DNA of 64,000 nucleotides from NCBI GenBank assembly GCA_026874595.1, contig CM049306.1:101133142-101197141 (forward strand), given 5' to 3'. The notes under the pieces were generated by a model. That model had not been told where the DNA came from. It made no database searches and worked only from the letters and a program-made list of their open reading frames with translations. The translations under genes were made by a program, and so were the position numbers. This stretch comes from Sipunculus nudus (taxonomy: Eukaryota > Annelida > Sipuncula > Golfingiida > Sipunculidae). Shown here piece by piece: positions 45,100 through 58,500 of the stretch. Position 1 is the first letter of the stretch, and each line of letters opens with the position of its first letter.

Positions 45100-46410
45100 G
45101 GAGTGGGGGATATAGTGATCAGCTCTGTCTGTCCGTCCATAAACAATTTTATGGGACACCATGTCTCTTAAAGTTTTACTCTACATCAAATTGTAGTAGC
45201 AGATGTATCTTATGGGTCTTCAGAGCTGGTAAGGTTTTGGTCACGTTTGAATTAATTGTATCCCCAGACAAAGTCACCACCTATCATTCTTTACTTAATT
45301 TCCTGCCTTTTAATACCCCCAAAATTGCCACTTTACAGTACTTTGAGCATTATAAGTCAAAAACTATTGGACAGATTATTATATTATGCATATACATAGA
45401 TATGGGTTATGGGATGATGTTTATTGTATCCCCAGACAAAGTCGGGGGATATTATGTTTTCATACCGGTCCCGCCGCCGCCGCCGCCGCCGCATATATAT
45501 CTTGTTGGTGCGATAACTCAAAAAATATTTCACTGATCTTTACCAAACTTGGTATATGTATAGATATGGGTGAGAGGACGACGCCTATTCAAAATGAGGT
45601 CATGAGGCTTTACAAGGAGAGTGTCCATGACCTTGAATAGGTCCAATTTTGGGGAAAATCACACAAATTCTTAAATATCTCAACAAATCTTGCATGAATT
45701 GATCCCAAAATCGAGTTGATCAAAGATCACAGATAGGGTTGTCATGTTCCAGAAACTGGTGGCACCACCTATCATTCTTTACTTAATTTCGTGCCTTTTA
45801 ATACCCCCAAAATTGCCACTTTACAGTTCTTTGAGCATTATAAGTCAAAAACTAATGGACAGATTATTATATTATGCATATACATAGATATGGGTCATGG
45901 GATGATGTTTATTTAAATTGGGGTCATGACCTCTCCTATAAGAGTGGCCTTGACCTTGAATATTGCCATATATGGTGAAAATCACACGCAATCATAAATA
46001 TCTCAATAAGGGATGCATGGATTGGTCCAAAAGTCAACTTGACCAAAGATCTTGGATACTATTGTCATGTACCAGAAACTGGTGGCGCCACCTGTTATTC
46101 TTTTACTTGTATTCGTGCCATTTAATACCCCCATCATTGCCACTTAACAGTACTGTGAGCATTATAAGTCAAAAACTAATGGACAAATTTCTTTCATATT
46201 ATGCATATACATAGACATGGATTAGGGGATGATGTATATTGAAATTGGGCTCATGACCTTTTCTTTGAGAGTGACCTTTTCTATGAGAGTGGTCTGATAT
46301 TAATTGTTGCTGAAGATGGGGGGTTCTATTTTTAAAGGGGTGGGGGGGGGGGGGGAATAATTGTCTGGGGATACTATGGCACCTGTGGTGCCAAGAAATA
46401 TCTAGTTTTT
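45100..46410 (-). repeat. Family B element(s), reverse orientation
   Basis: TGTATCCCCAGACAAAGTC occurs near 45258 and 45427, the second followed by the GGGGGATA arm of the terminal hairpin and a run of CCG. Core units with GGTGGC(G/A)CCACCT follow near 45760 and 46082. It ends with a G tract and GGCACCTGTGGTGCCAAG, then AAATATCTAG, the reverse of the family B start. A partial second copy is nested at 45246-45420. Confidence 0.7.
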
Positions 46411-47480
46411 TAGCTCAGCTGACTTTCAGTCATGCTGGGCTATAGCGATGGGTCTTTGTCCGTCGTCCTTCCGTCCGGCCGTTAGCAGGGCACAAATCGT
46501 AACCCTAGGGGCTAGGGCCATGAACCCTATGCAGTCTTAGAGGTTCTAAAAAGATTTCCTTGCAAACCTGAAATTAGGTCACTGCGACCTATATTCTCGA
46601 AGTTATGGGGTGTGTTTGCACCCCCTAGAAATAATTCTTTTAGCCAAAATTTCATCCCAAACCTTCCATCTTTCACATACAGCTCACCTACCAACAGGAT
46701 AAGAACCATAATTATTTTGAGGTCACAAGGTCAAAGGTCAAGGTCACAGAACCAACTTCTTTGAAAAGCGTGTGGATGCATTTTAAGCCAAACCTTTCAT
46801 CCCAATTCTTTGATCTTTCACATATAGCTCACTAAGTTGGAGAAGAATCCTATAGATGTTGAGGTCACAAGGTCAAAGGTCAGGGTCACAGGGTCCACTT
46901 CTTTGAAAAGGTTGTGGACACATTTCAAGCTCGACCTTTCATTCCAAACCTTTCAGCACTGATATCGCTTCTCTGCCAACAAGGGAAAAGACCTGTTGAT
47001 TTTGAGGTCAAAGGTCAAGTTCACAGCACCCTCTTCTTGTGTGGAGTCATTTTCAGGCAAACTTTTCAATCTATACTTTCCATCTGTCATATATGGCTTG
47101 CCTACCAATAGGGGAAGAAGCCTATTGATGTTGAGTTCAAAAGGTCAAAGGTCAAGGTCACAATATTGTTCTAAATGCTTGTGAACATATTTCAAGTGAA
47201 ACTGTTCAACCCAAACCTTCAGTCTTTCACATATGCCACATCTATGCATCACTGAATGTGATTCAAACTTCATATTTATGGGTCTTTTTGCATGAAGAAA
47301 TAACTAATTGATTTTGAGGTCAGCTGGTCAGGAGGTTAAACGTTGCAGGTCTAAGGTTGCTAAGTAATTACACCCGGCCAGATGTAAGTGGTTAGTAGTT
47401 ACCCATCATTTAGAAAGAATCCAGTTGATATGTGGGCAAAAGGCCAAGGTCATAGGTCAGGGATGTTCACAATAACTTAT
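46410..47480 (-). repeat. Chimeric element: family A end with DR1-bearing core
   Basis: Begins TTTTTAGCTCAGCTGACTTT with the family A hairpin and GTCC tract, but the interior matches the DR1 core of the family B element at 14676. Perfect AGGTCAAAGGTCA lies at 46728, 46870, 47005 and 47142. The right boundary is not sharp. Confidence 0.65.
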
Positions 47481-48212
47481 TTTGTAGACCATCTTTTTTT
47501 TTGTACATATAACCATTGGTTATGGTACATCTCACTGTGTGGCTGTAATTGTGAGTGATGCTAGTGACATATGACTCTCTTTTGTATCAGCCTGTTAAGT
47601 GATAAGGCTGAGTGATTGTTACCTCGTTACTGCAAAACAAAAACACTGTTGCCGGAATGCTTCAGCCAGGCATTAAGACTGTGAGAGTATAGTATTAAGG
47701 TTTAGCTACTGATTTATAAGATGATGGGAACATTTTGCAGTTTATTTTATGGAATCATAGCAATAAACTTAGTTTCCTAGATATCTGAATATTTTTATAT
47801 AAATCACCAGATATAAAAGCAAATGTTTTTCTCATAATATGTGGATGTGTACCTTGATTTAGGATGGCTTTTTGTTTTATTTCAAGACTCTTAGTCATGC
47901 TTTCTGCATTTCTTTTCTTTCAGGTTTTGCAGTTTACCTACCCTGCTGATCCCATTGAAAAGCAGAGTGATAATAAAAAATATTGGACTTACACTTTTTA
48001 CATTTGCATATCTATAAATCTAATATGAGGGCCTGAAAATGCCTTTTGAATTATTTTGGACATTCATTACTGTAACATCCTTTGGAGAAGTTGCTACAAG
48101 TTTGGGGTCTTATTGGAGGATGTGTGATATCAAATGTCAGACTTGTCAGAAATCCATTATGTCTGCCAGTTAGCCACCTTAGAAAACCTTTTGTCAGTGC
48201 AGTTTCAGTGCT

Positions 48213-48713
48213 TTTTAGCTCAGCTGACTTTTAGTCATGCTGTGCTATAGCGATGGGTCTTTGTCCGTCGTCCTTCCGTCCGTCCGTCCGGCCAGCCGTC
48301 TGGCCGTTAGCAGGGCACAAATTGTAACTGTAAGGGCTAGATACATGAACCCTATGCAGTCTTAGAGGTTCTAAAAAGATCTTGCAGATCTGAAATTAGG
48401 TCACTGTGACCTATATTCTTTGAGTTACGGGGTGTGCTTGCACCTCCCAGAATTAATTCTTATAGCCAAAATAATCATCCCAAACCTTACATGTCAATAG
48501 AGGAACAAACCTTTTGATATAAATTTAGGTCTTAGGGTCAAAGGTCAATGTCCAAGGACCAGCTTCTTGAAAAAAGTTGTGGATGCATTTCAAGTCAGAC
48601 TTTCCATTCCAAACCTTCCATTTTTCAAGTATGGTCAAATACCATATGGTTTACCATCAGGCTTTAAATACAGGTCATGCTTGTCAGCTGAGCGTCATGA
48701 CCCATGGGTCACT
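48213..48713 (-). repeat. Compact family A element with both ends (about 500 bp)
   Basis: Left hairpin TTTTAGCTCAGCTGACTTTT..GCTATAG and GTCC tract; right end AGCTGAGCGTCATGACCCAT, then GGGTCACTTTTT. One short core. Useful as a minimal copy defining both termini. Confidence 0.7.
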
Positions 48714-48879
48714 TTTTATTTTTTTTTTATTTATTTATGCAAAATTTTCACATTTCATATGCGACGCGATATCTCAAAAAGATTGACTCAGATCTGAATG
48801 AATCAAGAAGCAGGTGCATCTTATCCAGAGCTGATTAGGTTTTGGTCACACTTGAATAATTTTTGGATTTTTTATACAC

Positions 48880-49440
48880 CCTTCTAAGATGGGATGTATT
48901 ATGGTATACCCAAAGTCCCTCAGCCATCCGTTTGTCCGTCCATTAAATTTGAGTGTCTCATGATAACTTACCTTTATAGATTTAATAGCTTTAATAGATT
49001 TTCACGAAACTCACCGTAACAACTTAACAATGGATTATCCTGCACAAATTTTGATTATAGGCAAAATCTTCATATTTAATGAGGTCAGAGGTCACAATAA
49101 AGGCTACATTGTGGTGTCACCTTGATTACTTACGAGGAACAAAATGGATTTTGATCAAACTCAGCAGAAATATTACTCAGCAGAAATATTAATCAATGTA
49201 ATGTCTCACCTTATTTTGATTTCCAGCAAAATCCAAGCATATTTGATAAGGTCAGAGGTCACCCTACTTTGTGGCACCATGGTGACTTGCCAAATACCTT
49301 ATGGATTTTCATGAAACTCAATAAACATATTTACCAATAGAGTTTCTCACCTTAATTACATTCTCATACAAATTCATACATATTTAATGAGGTCAGAGGT
49401 CACCTGATACACAATGGAGATGAATTGTTTGGTATGAATT
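48880..49440 (+). repeat. Family F repeat
   Basis: Shares TATTTAATGAGGTCAGAGGT, ATGGATTTTCATGAAACTCA and the opening GGTATACCC plus TTTGTCCGTCC with the twinfilin intron copy at 35575-36250. Confidence 0.65.
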
Positions 49441-49494
49441 GTTTTAAACAAAATTTCATATGAGACACTAATACTAAAAAAAAGTTTAACTGGG

Positions 49495-50840
49495 ATCTAC
49501 TTATTATAATAGGTGCATCCTATAAGTCACTTTCTGTATTAGCAGCAGATAAGGTTTTCTGATTAATTCTGCACAAAGTGTTTTAGGTCTGTTCTGTGAC
49601 TGTTAGGGTGTGTTTGATAGTGTGTGTACACAGGGGCGGATCCAGGATTTAGGAAAAGGAGGGGTCCAACACGAGAGGACTAACGACAACACCTAAAAAA
49701 AGGTCCTGAAGTCCGGAAAAGGGTGGGGGTCCAAGCCGGGAAATCTGGTCAGAAACCCTTTTAGAAAGGTTGCATTGGCTAAAAAGGGGGGTCAAGACCC
49801 CCTGGACCTCCCTCTGGATCCGCTTCTGGTACACTTTTCTCACATGCCCATTTGGCGCGGGATACAGTCCTCTGGACATTTTCTAGATACTATTAGTTTA
49901 GTAGTAGTTGTAGTAGTAGATTTTAATGGTACATGTATTAATCTATATGGTGGGTGATGACTTTTCCCCCTTTTTTTGTGATAAAATATCAGAAATTACC
50001 TGTATTGTAAGGTCTCTGCTACCCATATCCTCCGAGCTATTTGGCACAGACGTACCCACCAGAATAATTAAACATTTGATACAAAAGCTCCAATATCTGA
50101 ATAACCAGTGCATTGAGTGTCATGATTCTTTGCATGCATTTTGTTCAAACAGTGTTTCATTGGTTCCTGTAGACTGAAAGCGGTACCTGTATAATTTCTA
50201 ATTTTTACGCAATTTTTTAGTTCAGCTGACTTAAAGTCATTTGAGCTAAAGTGATCACCTTTTTTCCTTCTGTCCGTCCGTCTGTCCGTCCGTCTGTTAA
50301 CAGGGCACAACTCGTAACTGCTAGACCTGGAATTTTCCAATTTGACATGCAGGATGGGCCATGAAAAATCTCCTTGGAACCCTGAAATTAAGTCTCTGTT
50401 ACCGATATCCTCAGAGCTATGGGGCTCAGAAGCACATGCCCCTCAGAATAATTAAAAAATTGATTCAAAAGCTCAAGTATCTGAATAACTAATGCATTGA
50501 TCGTCAGGATTCTTTGCACGCATATTAATCATGAGTCTACTTAATTCTTATTATAATAGAAGGAACATCCTATAAATCACTTTCTGTATTAGCAACAGAT
50601 AAGGTTCTCTGATTAAGCCTGCACAAAGTGTTTTAGGTCAGTTCTGTTAGGGTGTGTGAGTGTGTGTACACATTTCTCACATACCCATTTGGCGCGGGAT
50701 ACAGTCCTCTGGACATTTCTAGTAAGTATTAGTTTAGTAATAGTTGTAGTAGTAGATCTTAATGGTACATGTATTAATCTATATGGTGGATGATGACCTT
50801 TAACCCCTTTTGTTGTAATAATATATCAGAGATTACCTGC
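49495..50840 (+). repeat. Segmental duplication pair (about 49495-49985 and 50520-50830)
   Basis: Two stretches about 1 kb apart share long near-identical runs (TCACTTTCTGTATTAGCA; TTTGGCGCGGGATACAGTCC; AATGGTACATGTATTAATCT). The first copy differs mainly by the insertion at 49631-49828. Family A core sequence lies between them. Confidence 0.75.
49631..49828. mobile_element. hAT-like MITE, 198 bp
   Basis: Ends CAGGGGCGGATCC and GGATCCGCTTCTG are inverted repeats with a CAG..CTG edge. It is flanked by GTACA on both sides (5-bp target duplication). The paralogous duplicate at about 50660-50680 lacks it and reads through, giving the empty site. No coding capacity. Confidence 0.75.
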
Positions 50841-51090
50841 ATTAAAATAAAAAAAAAAAAAACTCGGCAAAAAGACGCTGATAAATGCCTTATCTCAGAA
50901 TATACGAATGCCTGAGCATGATTTATATTAATATATATGGAACCGACATTAATATGAGATGTTCAAATTAAACAAAAACATCGGCCCTTAAAGTGACTAA
51001 TATAGTACCTGATAGACGGATTTTATTACACTAACGACATCTGTTGGCAATAAATGACACTAAGAGTTTGAGTCCGTAGCATTCACAATT

Positions 51091-52646
51091 TTTGGCTAAG
51101 CTGACTGAAAGTCATCTCTTATCTGTCTGTCCGTCTGTCTGTCCGTTAACAGGGCACAAATAATTACCGCTGGACCTGGAATCTTATAAACTCGAGATGT
51201 CGCAGGGAGGTCTATAATAGTCTTCTTGGAAACTTGAAATTAGGGCTCTATTACCCATATCCTCAGAGCTATGGGGCTCGGAAGCACCCCTCAGAATAAT
51301 AAAAAGTTAAATACAAAAGCTCCAGTATCTTAACAATTAATGCATTGATCACCATGATTCTTAGTGTACAAGCGATCATGGAGTGTTTCATCATTTCCTG
51401 AAGACTAGTGGCGCCACCTGGATTTTTTCGATTTTTTAACGCATTTTTTCTTTTTTTATACCTTTAAAGATGCGGTCGTCCCTTAACAGGGCACAGATCA
51501 TAACCACTAGACCTGGAATCTTCTAATTTGACATCTAGGGAGGTCCATGAAATTATCTTTGAAAACTTGAAATTAGGTCTCTGTTACCCATATCCTTAGA
51601 GCTATTGGGCTTGTAAGTATCCACCAGAATAATGAAAAAAAGTGATACAAAAGCTCCAGTATCTGATACATTGATCATCATGATTGTTTGCATGCATATT
51701 GATCATGGAGTGTTTCATCGGTTTCTGCAGACTGGTTGCGCAACCTGGATTTTTTTTTTCGAATTTTTATGCATTTTTTCTCTATTTTTGATATCTTTTA
51801 AGATGCGTTCGTCCATTAACATGGCACAGATCGTTACTTTTGTATTCAGAATCTTCTTAGTTGACCACCAGGGAGGTCCATGAAACTTCTCCTTGGACCT
51901 GAAATTAGGTTTCTGTTACCCATATCCCCAGAGCCATGGGGCTCGTAATTACCCCGCAGAATAATTCAGCATTTGATACAAAAGATTCAGTATTTGAATA
52001 ACTAAAGCATTGATCCTCCAGATTCTTTTCACGCATATTAATCATGGGAGCTAGTGTTTTATTAGTTCCTCCAGACTTGTGGCGCCACCTGTAATTTAAT
52101 CATTTTTTTACGCATTTTTTATCTCTATTTTTGAGACCTTCAAAGATTTGGTCGTCCGTTAATAGGACACAAACCGTAATCATCGGAACTGGAATCTTCT
52201 AACTTGACATCCAGGGAGGTCCATGAAAAATCTCCTTGGAAATTTGAAATTAGGTCACTGTTACCCATATCATCCGAGATATGGGGCTCGTTATTAAGTA
52301 TGCCCCAGAATTATTTAAAATTTGATACAGAAGCTCCTTGACATTCAGAGATGTCCATGAAAAATCTCCTAGGAAACGTGAAATTAGGTAACTGTGACCT
52401 ATATTCTCCAAGTTACGGTGTTTTGGCACCCCAGAACTAATGTGAAATACACACAAATCGCCAGATTCCTCATGAACGGTTAGAGAGTTTTCATCAAATT
52501 TTGTGTGTTATGGGTCTTAATGAACTTTATAACTACACGGCATAAATGATGATACCACCTACATTATATAAATTAGTTGCCTGTGCAAGGATATATTGTA
52601 AACATGTCAGTCGGCTGAGCATCATGACCCATGGGTCACTTGTTAA
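51091..52646 (-). repeat. Family A element, about four core units
   Basis: Left GCTAAGCTGACTGAAAGTCAT and GTCTGTCCGTC tract; core units with GTGGCGCCACCTG near 51408 and 52079. It ends GGCTGAGCATCATGACCCAT, then GGGTCACTTGTT (about 52612-52645). A further partial copy with its own left end starts at about 50215. Confidence 0.7.
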
Positions 52647-52768
52647 AAAAATCGTCATCGTGCCATATATGTCAAGGCATTAGAGTGGAGAGAAAAAGAA
52701 AATGTCTTCACTGGCGAATCGTCATTGTGTTATATATGTAAAAAAGTAAGAAAATACTTATCTTCACA

Positions 52769-52986
52769 GGCCTTACTCCTGTTGAACCCTCTTATGGGCC
52801 TTGCTCCTGTTGAACCCTCTTATGTTGTATCGAATTCACACACAGTTTGGATCTCATTGGACCAGACTACAGGAGACCATTATGCGCTATGCGCATGCTC
52901 GTGGGATGGTCTATACCTTATCTGCCAGTACTCCCTTTGGACCGACCAAGGTGTACTTATCAGCTGCTTATGAGCCTTTATTTTGA
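52769..52986 (+). pseudogene. Possible fragment of a secreted DNA/RNA non-specific endonuclease
   Basis: The frame through HWTRLQETIMRYAHARGMVY, then TLSASTPFGPTKVYLSAAY, loosely follows the W-x-x-(L/Y)-E..A..G-x-VY pattern after the catalytic region of NUC-type endonucleases common in molluscs. It lacks any visible catalytic DRGH motif, has no upstream exon, and is preceded by a 28-bp tandem duplication. Very tentative. Confidence 0.18.
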
Positions 52987-53284
52987 TGTAGACTATCATA
53001 AATATAATGCGGCTGAACATTTAAGGAAATATTGTAAAACTACACTCACAAACGAAAACTCATTTGGAGGGTAGGGGAAGCAATTAAAACATTTCTTTCA
53101 GCTATATTGGTGGGATTGAGCAGCGGCAGCCTGCCACCCAAACGTCAATTTTTTAAAAATAATTAATGAGACATTCACGATTGACTTACATGTATCCATG
53201 TAGCAGTTACTAATAACGAGATTGGTTTTACTTTAAAAAAACGACAGCTTGACGGCGGAAACTGCGGCCGCGAAAAATCTTACC

Positions 53285-53365
53285 GATCCGTGGCTGAGAT
53301 TTGGAATCACGACCTCCCGGCTTTGATTCCTTTGCACTACCCTTGGACCACAGGAGCCGAATCCA
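53285..53365 (-). repeat. tRNA-derived SINE-like head
   Basis: The minus strand has box-A-like TGTGGTCCAAGGGTAGTG and box-B-like GTGATTCCAAATC separated by about 30 bases. A related partial match lies near 53710-53760. Confidence 0.35.
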
Positions 53366-55461
53366 TAACTGTTAGACTTGGGACGGATCCCTAGATGATA
53401 CTATGAAGTCCTAATCAAATTATATACGGGGGATAATTGTTATAGTTACAGAAACTACTACAGAAAAGCCCCGGATAGAACCAGTACGACTTAGTGTACA
53501 GAAATAGTGAATCCACAAGACCCCTTGGTGGTTGGTCGGTTTGGACATATTATTTCGGGAATTGAAGTGTTTGTCCTTCGCCAGCATTTATTTGATGAGA
53601 TTTAAACAAGACGCTCTGTAACTCCTGCCTTTGGTATTGATAAGACGTAGCAGCCACATGACGTCACAATCAGATGAGACCCAGCTCTGATTAGGCTAAC
53701 ACTTCTTTTATAGGGCTAGTGGGCCACAGGAGCCACTGCTGTCAGTCCCGAAACTGAAGGCTCAGATCCCTTGATATCATATCGCTTTGAATTAGCGATC
53801 GTTCTCTTTGTTGTCTGTTATATTTGAGTTTGCCATGCAAATTATACTATTTCCCCTGTGTGACGTCAATTACTCCAGACTTCAGTTAAAGATTGATGTG
53901 TGCTTTGATGTTTGTGATTTGAACAGAGCGCGGTATTTCAACCAAGGCACACGACTGGCTTAGTTGAACTACTGACCATGCTGTCAACACTGACCGGTCA
54001 GTCTCAGCAAAAGATTTGCTTTGTGCAGGTTTATGCGGCATATTTTGATTTTATACACACTGTAATATTTCCTCCATTGACTGTGACCAGTGTGTTGCGA
54101 TTTGCGAATGTTGTTTTCGATTTTTTCCCCATTTTTTGTATTAACTATCATGAAAACGGTTGTACAGATATTGATTTTAAGGAACATGAATAGACCGTCG
54201 GTGTCTGTGAAACATATTAAAATGGAGTGAGAGGATCCGATCTTAGCATGTGCGGCATCAAAGAGAGGAAAAAGAAAAAAGAAACACAACAGAAACACCG
54301 GTTGAAACTGATTTGTTAGGTGCGGGATATGTTCATGTCTTATGCAACTGATCTTATTTGCAAATATGTACTGGAGTGAGCAAACGTTTTTAAACAGATA
54401 AATTGCCAGATCTTTACAATAATATTTCAAGGATTAAACACTATATTTCAGCTAATATTTTGATAACTTGTATATGTGAAACGGTCCCTTTAAAAGCGCT
54501 TCCATATTACATTATTAAAAATCTAATTTCTGACCTTCTTGCGGGGTACCGGCAAGACATGAGACAAATATATGAGAAAGGACAGTTCCAAGGAGTTATT
54601 TATAAAGATGCATTTTCTGGCATATATATAATGCAAAATATTAACTGCACCTTTAATTTACACTTCGTATTTTTGATGACTATACTTGACATCATTTTCA
54701 TTAGAAAAAAGGCCTCCCTTGGTCCATTTCATTTTGCATTTCTATTGAGGATTCCTCATATATCTTCTCGCGTTAATACTCCTCTAAAGACATATCACAT
54801 TCGAAATAATACAGGTGCATCAGGTGTATGCTGAAATGAACAAGCTCGAAGTTGCCCATTTCAGGGTCACAGGTGGTTGACCTAAAAAGAACTCCAGTTT
54901 TAAAGGTCATCCAGTTTGTACCGCAAAGGTCAACTTCAAGTTACAAGTTTAATAACATTAAAATTTTCTCCAAAACAAGAAAAGTTGGATAAACTAGGGC
55001 CATGCACCCAGAATATAAGTAGTTTTGCTAATCACTCGTTTTTTTCGTTATTTTCCTATTTTCTGTATACTATTTTTTCAAATGACCAAAAGGTCCTCTG
55101 TAATGTTGCTAATTTGCTTCGATTCCTTAAAATAATTATTAAAGGTATGGGAGAATGGATAAATTTTTGTTCTTGACTATAAGCGCCATTTCAAGAATTG
55201 AAGCGAAATTTTGTATTTTTATTTTTCCTGTCGTATGTTCTAAAGTGGGATGCACATGGAAAATCTTGCAATATTTTCATAAATTGGTGGGTAAGTTCCA
55301 TAAAGTAAGCTGCAATGAAAAATGTTGATTTTTGTTATGTAGTTTTACATCTCATATTGACCTTTGCTCCCTCATCAGCTTTTGAACATAACTGAAAACT
55401 CGTACTCTGGAATCACTAATTAACATTTATTTATCTTGAGGGGAATGGCAACAAAATATAT

Positions 55462-55464
<3 letters not shown>

Positions 55465-55506
<42 letters not shown>

Positions 55507-55526
55507 GGGGGGGGGGGGGGGGGGGG
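55465..55526. repeat. AG microsatellite followed by a 21-base G run
   Basis: About 20 AG units, then C and 21 consecutive G (55506-55526). Confidence 0.97.
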
Positions 55527-58500
55527 CTGCTTGCGTGTGACTTGGGCCATATATTATTCTGGTGAATGCTGTGATTTATAGCAGATGAGATTTGTAACCA
55601 ATCTTATTTGGCAACTAAGGTTTAACTATATATATGTTTATGTATTAAGTCTATATATAGCCTATGAGCACTCCCCGCACAATTGTAATCTTGGTTATCG
55701 ATGGGTTCTGAGCCAACCCCGTCCCCTTTTTTTCTAAGTTAATTTATCCGCCCCTGTGTAGAACATACGGGGAAATCATCAACATTTGAAATTTCTAGAT
55801 GGTGCTTTTCTTGAATATCAATGCCGGAATGACTGGTGGAAAATCAAATGCCGAATGACTGGGGGAACTTTAATTCTTGTCTAAATGTATATTTTAAAAA
55901 TAAAATAATAAAAAAATCAGCCCTTAACCAAAATGTACAATATGGAAGATTATTATCTCGACATAGGGAGTAATTTATGTTTGGTCAGATGACAGGCAGC
56001 AAATGAAGTCCTCGGGCTGGTTCGTGCGCGTCGGCTTATCTTTATTGCTTGTGTTTTCGGTAAACGATATTAATTAGTCTGTACCATTGAGAAATATAGA
56101 TCTTACTCCTCAATGATGTGTACACAATATTTTAACCTTGTCTTCTCGCTGTCCTAGTTATGCATGGCTCGTAACGTCTACTGGTACATTTGTCAATGGT
56201 CACTAGAGTCAGTGTCATGGGATGTTAGGTGTAAGATATATAGACCTTTTTTTTTCTAATTTAAGACGTTTGTTATTGTGGCAGTTCCTGCAACTCGTAG
56301 TTTTAGCAAGATATCAACACGTCTCTCAGGGGCGTAGCCAGAAGTTAGACTCGCCAAAACGTTAAACTCAAACTCAAAAGTTTACTTATTAAGCATTTTA
56401 TAAGCCTGTATTATTCACTTTTCAGTATCTTTTTTGACCTGTTGATGTCCTTGAGCTAGATCTCTTTCTCTGTATAACTTATATTGTCATGTTTTTAAAC
56501 TTACTACTATGGTATAATTTTCTTATCAGACGTAAACATGGCATATTTTCATGTTTTAAACTTACTAACCTTCTATAATTTTCTTAGCAGACATCGTTCT
56601 TTTCTATTTTAAATTTGTTTTCATTATTTATTAAGAAAATATGACAGCAAGCCAAGATAAAGGTGTACTTCACCGACTCGATGCGTGATAGTCAGTTCCG
56701 CGTGTAGACCAAAGGCAGGCCCTTATAACAGTAAATTGCCCTCGACTGGAATAAACAAATTTTCATGTTATCTAGCAACATAGAGGGCAGAGCTTAAAAT
56801 TACTACTATTGAAAAATAACTTTATACGGATACGGACTTAGCATACGAACTTTGTATATGGATCGTGCAGCGGACTCCGTATTAATGGAAGACCAGGGAG
56901 TAATATAATTTCTTCAAGAGGCACACGGTGGCGCTGCGCTACCCGTCATGTTGGATTGGCACTCGGAATATACATCTTAAATTTTTCTCTTTCTGGGTAT
57001 CAGTAATTTTTTACTTAATTTTGGCAATGTTCTTTTCACACTACGTACGGTAATAAATGTAGTGAATCACACACACATACATACATAGATACACACTGGT
57101 TGTCTACTAAGGCAATGGGTATCTAACTTTTTTGTTATATTGGGTATATATATACACATTCTCCACATACTTTGCTACTGTACAAATTTCTGTGCACAAA
57201 ATTGTTCATTCAATTTGAATTTAAAATATTTTAAAATAAGCCCATAAGACTGAACACATGTAATCTGGTCGTGAGTGAAAATGTAAGATTTTTATTTACT
57301 GATTTTTTTTTTCAGGAAATTAAATGTATAAACGTGCTGACCATTGATTAAAAAATTATAGAATAAGAGTGAAGTAGTAGACTTTTGACGTCTTAAAAGG
57401 CAAATTGTCCAGTTGTCCATAGAAAAAGGTTTAATTAGTTAAAAAGTAAACTTACAGAAACCGCCCCCTGTCATGTTTGTATGGGGTGTCCAAAGAAAAA
57501 CTCGATCTTTGAACATGTTATATCAGTAAAGCTATATGAAGACGATTAAGCTGGATGGAGCCTTTATTCTAGAATTAGGAAGGAAGTTACACCATTAAAG
57601 GTTAGAGTTCGAGTGTATATGTTACCTCAAGTGAATATTAAATGTAGAGACGAATATTTTAAATATAATATAAGCGAAGGAAGAAACATTAGGGAATGTC
57701 AAAGAATGAGTACTTGGATGTTGTATGAAGGCTATCATCTGACCAGTATATAGGGAGTAAAGATAATATTGTCCCGTATACAAGAAAGTAACAAAGTAAT
57801 TATGAATGACCTATAAATAACCTCAAAGGGTCTTTATAAGATATCCCATAAGCGGGAGTGCGTCATGTATACCGTTGCCTCATAAAATATTAAATTAATA
57901 CAGACTGGCTCCCTGCGTCTTCTTTGATTTCTTTTTGCTGTACTGGATGGAAACGTAGAGAGGCGAGAAGTAGGGAGATTTTCGTGCACGAGCGACAGCG
58001 CTTATAACAGTCTAACAATTATATCCGTAAAAGAAACATGAAAACATGGAATTTATTCAACATAATTAATATTAATAGACAATCTACACGAAACAGAGGA
58101 TATATCTACGGTGATCACGCGTTAACATACTTCGGTTAACAATAAAATGTAACAGATTCTTTCCTCCAAAGCTATCATAGACCATTCATTGTTTTCTACA
58201 ATATGAATTAGAAGCATCATGTTTTTAGCTGAGACCGCTGCTCTTTGGAATCACTTTTCAGCGTCTGCAATATACAACACAGCACTACGGTCAGGTTTTA
58301 TGGCAAAACAATGAACCTTATAAATCGTTGTAGTGTAATCCTGGTTAACATTAAACGGCAAGACGGTAAATACTTCGTCATATTCTATCATCGTATATTA
58401 AAGAAAAAAAACCGACTTCATTGTTTATCATTATGGTGGTCCTGGGAATCGAGATGATTAATCCTAGTCAGACGGTAGCGGCACGTGCAGATTTATCAAT

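Noticed and set aside
53984-54834. 148-codon minus and 143-codon plus frames
   Set aside because: They overlap each other slightly, have AT-driven composition, no recognised domain and no flanking exons; left unassigned.
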